From Candidatus Pacearchaeota archaeon (lineage in GTDB: Archaea > Nanoarchaeota > Nanoarchaeia > Pacearchaeales > GW2011-AR1), in contig JALOBN010000001.1 of the NCBI GenBank assembly GCA_023228245.1, positions 209,210 to 258,785 of the forward strand: 49,576 nucleotides of DNA, written 5' to 3'. The notes beneath the pieces are model-generated. The model searched no databases. It had not been told where the DNA came from and saw only the letters and a list, made by a program, of their open reading frames with translations. Shown here in pieces: positions 46,740 through 49,576 of this stretch (its first letter is position 1; each line of letters opens with the position of its first letter). The position numbers and the translations under genes were made by a program.

Positions 46740-47576
46740 ATGTTAGTTACCGCGTGTCTCTTATCTTTCAAAGACGAGACTGATACAGACCTAAGCTTAT
46801 CTGTCAGCAAAACCAAAACATTTGAGGACTGCAAAGCCAAATTTAAATTTTGCTACATTGATAAGTTACCTCGGATAGAGCGTGACTTTCATACTTTTGG
46901 AAAGTACCTTCATCAGGTTTTGGAAAACTTTCACAAAGCGCTCATCGAAATGCCTTCACGCCGCGATGATTGGTTGATTGTGCTCGATGAAGCTTGGGAC
47001 GCTGCCTACAAAGAGTACGAAGATAAGATGACCGGCCTTCAATACAAGGAGGCTAGGGAGATCGTTGAAGAGTACAAAGCGCTCCTAAAGGAGGAGGGTC
47101 TACCGACCGTGATTGCGGTTGAGAAGCCGTTTTATGTCAATCTTAATAACAAGGTCTTGCTGAATGGATTTATTGACAGGGTGCAAATTGATCCTGATGG
47201 AATGGTCCATGTCGCAGATTATAAGACCACAAAGGACCCAAAGTATCTGAAGGACTTCTTTCAGGTAATGACATATTGCTATGCTTTATGTCTTGAAGAT
47301 CCTTCGATCAAGAGATTCAGAGCGTCGTTTATTCTATTGCGACATAACTTTGATTATCTTACACAGGAATTTACTAGAGAAGAAGTAATTTCTGTGGCCG
47401 AGAAGTTTATCAAGGCTGCATCCAATATCGAAGAAGAGAAATTGTGGAGACCAAATCCGCAGTTCTTATGTAAATACTGTGATTATCTAGACCACTGCAA
47501 ATCTGGTAAGGATTACTTGACCAAAAAGGGTGTTCTGGAAAAGAAGAAACCTACTGTCGGAATAAGGAAGTGGTAA
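46740..47576 (+). CDS. RecB/Cas4-type PD-(D/E)XK nuclease
   Basis: A 278-residue protein. LSVSKTKTFEDCKAKFKFCYI (about 20-40) is the family's N-terminal Cys-containing helix, GFIDRVQIDPDGMVHVADYKTTKDP (about 139-163) holds the catalytic D, D and K, and CKYCDYLDHC at the C-terminus supplies the remaining Cys, so an Fe-S cluster is likely. Family members act as single-strand exonucleases; phage members process DNA ends or help recombination. The start is ATG at 46740. The stop overlaps the region before tig. Confidence 0.88.
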   Translation: MLVTACLLSFKDETDTDLSLSVSKTKTFEDCKAKFKFCYIDKLPRIERDFHTFGKYLHQVLENFHKALIEMPSRRDDWLIVLDEAWDAAYKEYEDKMTGLQYKEAREIVEEYKALLKEEGLPTVIAVEKPFYVNLNNKVLLNGFIDRVQIDPDGMVHVADYKTTKDPKYLKDFFQVMTYCYALCLEDPSIKRFRASFILLRHNFDYLTQEFTREEVISVAEKFIKAASNIEEEKLWRPNPQFLCKYCDYLDHCKSGKDYLTKKGVLEKKKPTVGIRKW

Positions 47577-47578
47577 TT

Positions 47579-48901
47579 ATGCAAGACGCCGCAATTGTTG
47601 AGAAGGAAACCGCAGCTGTTTCCGAACCTTGGAGCGCAGACACTAGCCTCCCGCCAATCCCTGGAGAGGTAAAGTTCCCCATCGTAAAGATCCTTGAGGA
47701 ACCTGAGTATTGCAAGCTCAAGGTTCATTATGAAGCTGATCCGGAAGTTGTGATTGGAAAGATTGATGAGGCTGTTGCCGAGTGCCGCAAGCTTCAAGTG
47801 CCAGGATTCCGGAAGGGTAAAGCCCCTGACCAGGCGATCAAGATCCGGTTGCGTCCGCAAATCAACCAGTACGTTGTCCGAGAGATGGCCACTCACGCCA
47901 TCGACGACATCATCTTCGAAACTAACATCAAGCCAATTGGGCAGCCGAAGTTCAGCGACATCAAGGTTTCAAAGAACAATTTCGCTTGCGATGTTGAGTT
48001 GACCAAGAAACCAGAGTTTGAACTTTGTGAGCTCAAATTCGAAGTGGCTAAACCAGTTCTAGAAACAGATGAAGAGGCATTGGCAGAAAAGTCTTTGTAC
48101 AATCTTCGTCTGCGGATGGGGGAAATTCAGCCATATGAAGAGAATGATTTGGTCGAGAATGGTGACCAGGTGACATTTTCTTTCGTAGCAACCATTGAGG
48201 GTGAACCCTTTGATGGAAGTACTGTTGAAGGAGAAATGTATACGGTTGGATCAAATCGCTGGACTGGATTTGATCAGAATCTCTTAAGAATGAAAGCGGA
48301 AGATGTCCGTGATTTTGAATTCAAGTTTGAAGATGGGCCATTGTCTGGAAAGACAGCTAAGTTCTCTGTGACAATTCATATGGGAACGAAGAACAAGCCA
48401 CATCCGTTAAACGAAGAGTTCTATCAGATTATGGGAGTGCAGAATGTTGAAGAACTTCTCAACAAGTTGCGTTCAATATCTAAGATGTCAATTGAGCGCA
48501 GCAGGCAAGATGCTATTCGTGCTCAGGTTGCGTCTCAGCTTCTGGACAAAAACAAGTTTGAGATTCCTAAGTTCATTATCGAAGACGAGGCAAGGTACAT
48601 ATCTTCTAGGGAAGGTATCTCCTTCACTACACTTCCAGATGGAGAAAAGGCAAAGTTTCTTGAGCAGGCGGAAAGAAATGCTCGCCTATCCTTGATTCTT
48701 GATTCAATTCGCGAAAGTGAGCCTGACTCGGTTCTCAATGAGATCGAAGCTAGGAACATGCTCACGAGTCATATTCAAGCACAGGGAGGGGATCCGGCGC
48801 GTATCTTCAACAACCCTGCTCATGCGGCCATGCTGTTAAATTCCATCAAAGATGAGTTCACTCTGCAATGGGTAGCTGATAAAGCCACCATTATCGAATA
48901 A
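47579..48901 (+). CDS. tig: Trigger factor chaperone
   Basis: A 440-residue full-length trigger factor. The ribosome-docking motif GFRKGKAP is intact (residues 76-83; usual GFRxGK), preceded by a 30-residue extension. The PPIase (FKBP-like) domain follows (NGDQVTFSFVATIEGEPFDG and a GFDQNL motif, about 180-260), then a helical C-terminal chaperone domain. ATG 47579 after AAGGA is preferred over GTG 47570. It would catch nascent chains at the exit tunnel (uL23), like the host protein. Phage-encoded trigger factor is seldom seen; with bS21, IF3 and deformylase it completes a ribosome-linked set. Confidence 0.93.
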   Translation: MQDAAIVEKETAAVSEPWSADTSLPPIPGEVKFPIVKILEEPEYCKLKVHYEADPEVVIGKIDEAVAECRKLQVPGFRKGKAPDQAIKIRLRPQINQYVVREMATHAIDDIIFETNIKPIGQPKFSDIKVSKNNFACDVELTKKPEFELCELKFEVAKPVLETDEEALAEKSLYNLRLRMGEIQPYEENDLVENGDQVTFSFVATIEGEPFDGSTVEGEMYTVGSNRWTGFDQNLLRMKAEDVRDFEFKFEDGPLSGKTAKFSVTIHMGTKNKPHPLNEEFYQIMGVQNVEELLNKLRSISKMSIERSRQDAIRAQVASQLLDKNKFEIPKFIIEDEARYISSREGISFTTLPDGEKAKFLEQAERNARLSLILDSIRESEPDSVLNEIEARNMLTSHIQAQGGDPARIFNNPAHAAMLLNSIKDEFTLQWVADKATIIE

Positions 48902-48947
48902 TTCGGTGTCTTAGCAAGACCAAAAGATAAAGAAAGAGGTATTAAAT

Positions 48948-49283
48948 ATGGCTAGACCAAAAGGTAAGAAGACTTCAACGGCTCCTGATGGGTTTCCTGA
49001 GAAGGCTTGGAACAAATTGAGTGAAACTTGGAGGGACGCTGCGCAGGCGAAACAGACTGATGAACTTGAGCGAGAGATCATCAAGGCTGTCCGAAATATG
49101 TCCAACACATCTTTTGACATGAAGAATGATGATAAACTCAAGGCACTGGCGGACAAGTTGAAGGAAGATCGGTCTTTCTACACTGAGACCATCGATATTG
49201 AAAAGGCAAAGGTAGATTTCTGCGTATTCCTTTTCAACTCTCGTGGCATGCCGGTGACTGTAAACACTGACGGGGATACATGA
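48948..49283 (+). CDS. Hypothetical protein (111 aa)
   Basis: GAAAGAGGTATTAA precedes ATG. Basic N-terminus (MARPKGKKTSTAPDGFPEKAW), then helices (LEREIIKAVRNMSN, KLKALADKLKED) and a short beta end. The layout recalls small single-strand DNA or RNA-binding proteins, but there is no firm match. Overlaps the next gene by 4 nt. Confidence 0.6.
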   Translation: MARPKGKKTSTAPDGFPEKAWNKLSETWRDAAQAKQTDELEREIIKAVRNMSNTSFDMKNDDKLKALADKLKEDRSFYTETIDIEKAKVDFCVFLFNSRGMPVTVNTDGDT

Positions 49284-49564
49284 AAAGAACACTAGTAAAG
49301 TCTTGTTGCGGTAGTAAGGGGTATGTTTTTGAACTAGATGCACCACTATCTAAGAATGCTTTGGCCACGTTCAAGCAGGAGGGATTTACTTCCTCCGAGA
49401 CTTATACTAGGGTTGGTGTCTTCTATGTCGAAAAGAACGGGCTAACCGCAACTGGCCCGTATGGTGGAACGAAAATTCAGGTTCGTTGTAGCGGATCTGC
49501 AAACTGTGCTCAACTATTGGATAATCTTGAGAATACTTTCAAGATGGCTTACATAAACCCATGA
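49280..49564 (+). CDS. Hypothetical protein (94 aa)
   Basis: N-terminal CCGSKGYVF and a later CSGSANC give three or four Cys that could bind metal. The middle is beta-rich (YTRVGVFYVEKNGL). It starts by ATGA overlap with the preceding gene. No recognised family. Confidence 0.6.
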   Translation: MKRTLVKSCCGSKGYVFELDAPLSKNALATFKQEGFTSSETYTRVGVFYVEKNGLTATGPYGGTKIQVRCSGSANCAQLLDNLENTFKMAYINP

Positions 49565-49576
49565 TGGCCCAGTATG
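49561..49576 (+). CDS. Possible start of the next gene (partial)
   Basis: ATGATGGCCCAGTATG at the window's edge overlaps the preceding stop by 4 nt, the usual arrangement here. Only four or five codons are visible, so the product cannot be judged. Confidence 0.3.

Overview
This 49.6 kb window looks like the interior of a large tailed-bacteriophage (jumbo or megaphage-type) genome. Nearly all genes run on the plus strand, packed end to end with 4-30 nt overlaps. Most are small and of unknown function. The recognisable ones are phage-type nucleotide and DNA metabolism: dUTPase, dNMP kinase, nucleoside deoxyribosyltransferase, SbcC/SbcD (T4 gp46/gp47 type), topoisomerase I, a RecD-like helicase, two DNA methyltransferases, a family-4 uracil-DNA glycosylase and a RecB/Cas4-type nuclease. 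No rRNA, tRNA, replication origin or CRISPR array was found. The host cannot be named from the sequence; overall base composition is moderately AT-rich.

Layout. 1-5237: HU-like protein, DksA/TraR-type zinc finger, ClpP, a long virion-like protein and a DUF192 protein. 5238-11911: a structured intergenic region, a zinc-ribbon protein, then small proteins, an ATP-grasp enzyme, a methyltransferase, a lipoprotein and a papain-like protease. 11914-14658: P-loop kinase and an intein-containing nucleotidyltransferase. 14725-18184: the only minus-strand block (Hsp20 and an intein-containing RecD-like helicase), separated by a 640 nt scar holding an IS200/IS605-type remnant and a truncated HNH gene. 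18237-24034: a metallophosphatase-like protein with altered metal ligands, topA, and an AAA ATPase with an intein in its P-loop. 24031-26321: bS21 followed by a protein with a PheS N-terminal-like domain. 26419-32442: methyltransferases, HNH enzymes, dUTPase, deoxyribosyltransferase, uracil-DNA glycosylase. 32509-37540: IF3, peptide deformylase, thioredoxin and many small unknowns. 37504-43438: CHC2 zinc finger, SbcD, SbcC and a repeat-rich homing endonuclease. 43488-49576: small proteins, dNMP kinase, a possible tail-associated protein, Cas4-like nuclease and a full-length trigger factor.

Two themes stand out. First, the window carries an unusual set of protein-synthesis and proteostasis genes: bS21, IF3, a PheS-like tRNA-binding domain, peptide deformylase, trigger factor, Hsp20, ClpP and a DksA-like factor. 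Together they could bias initiation, nascent-chain processing and folding toward phage messages. Second, it is rich in selfish elements: three inteins in catalytic motifs, two or three HNH genes, an AT-rich endonuclease with six zinc-ribbon-like repeats, and an internally deleted IS200/IS605 remnant.

Several intergenic signals recur: a stem-loop element in five copies, a second hairpin in two copies, a TATAGTAT-containing box in three copies, and a GC-rich four-way-junction RNA upstream of an HNH gene. These are the best candidates for undescribed regulatory elements.
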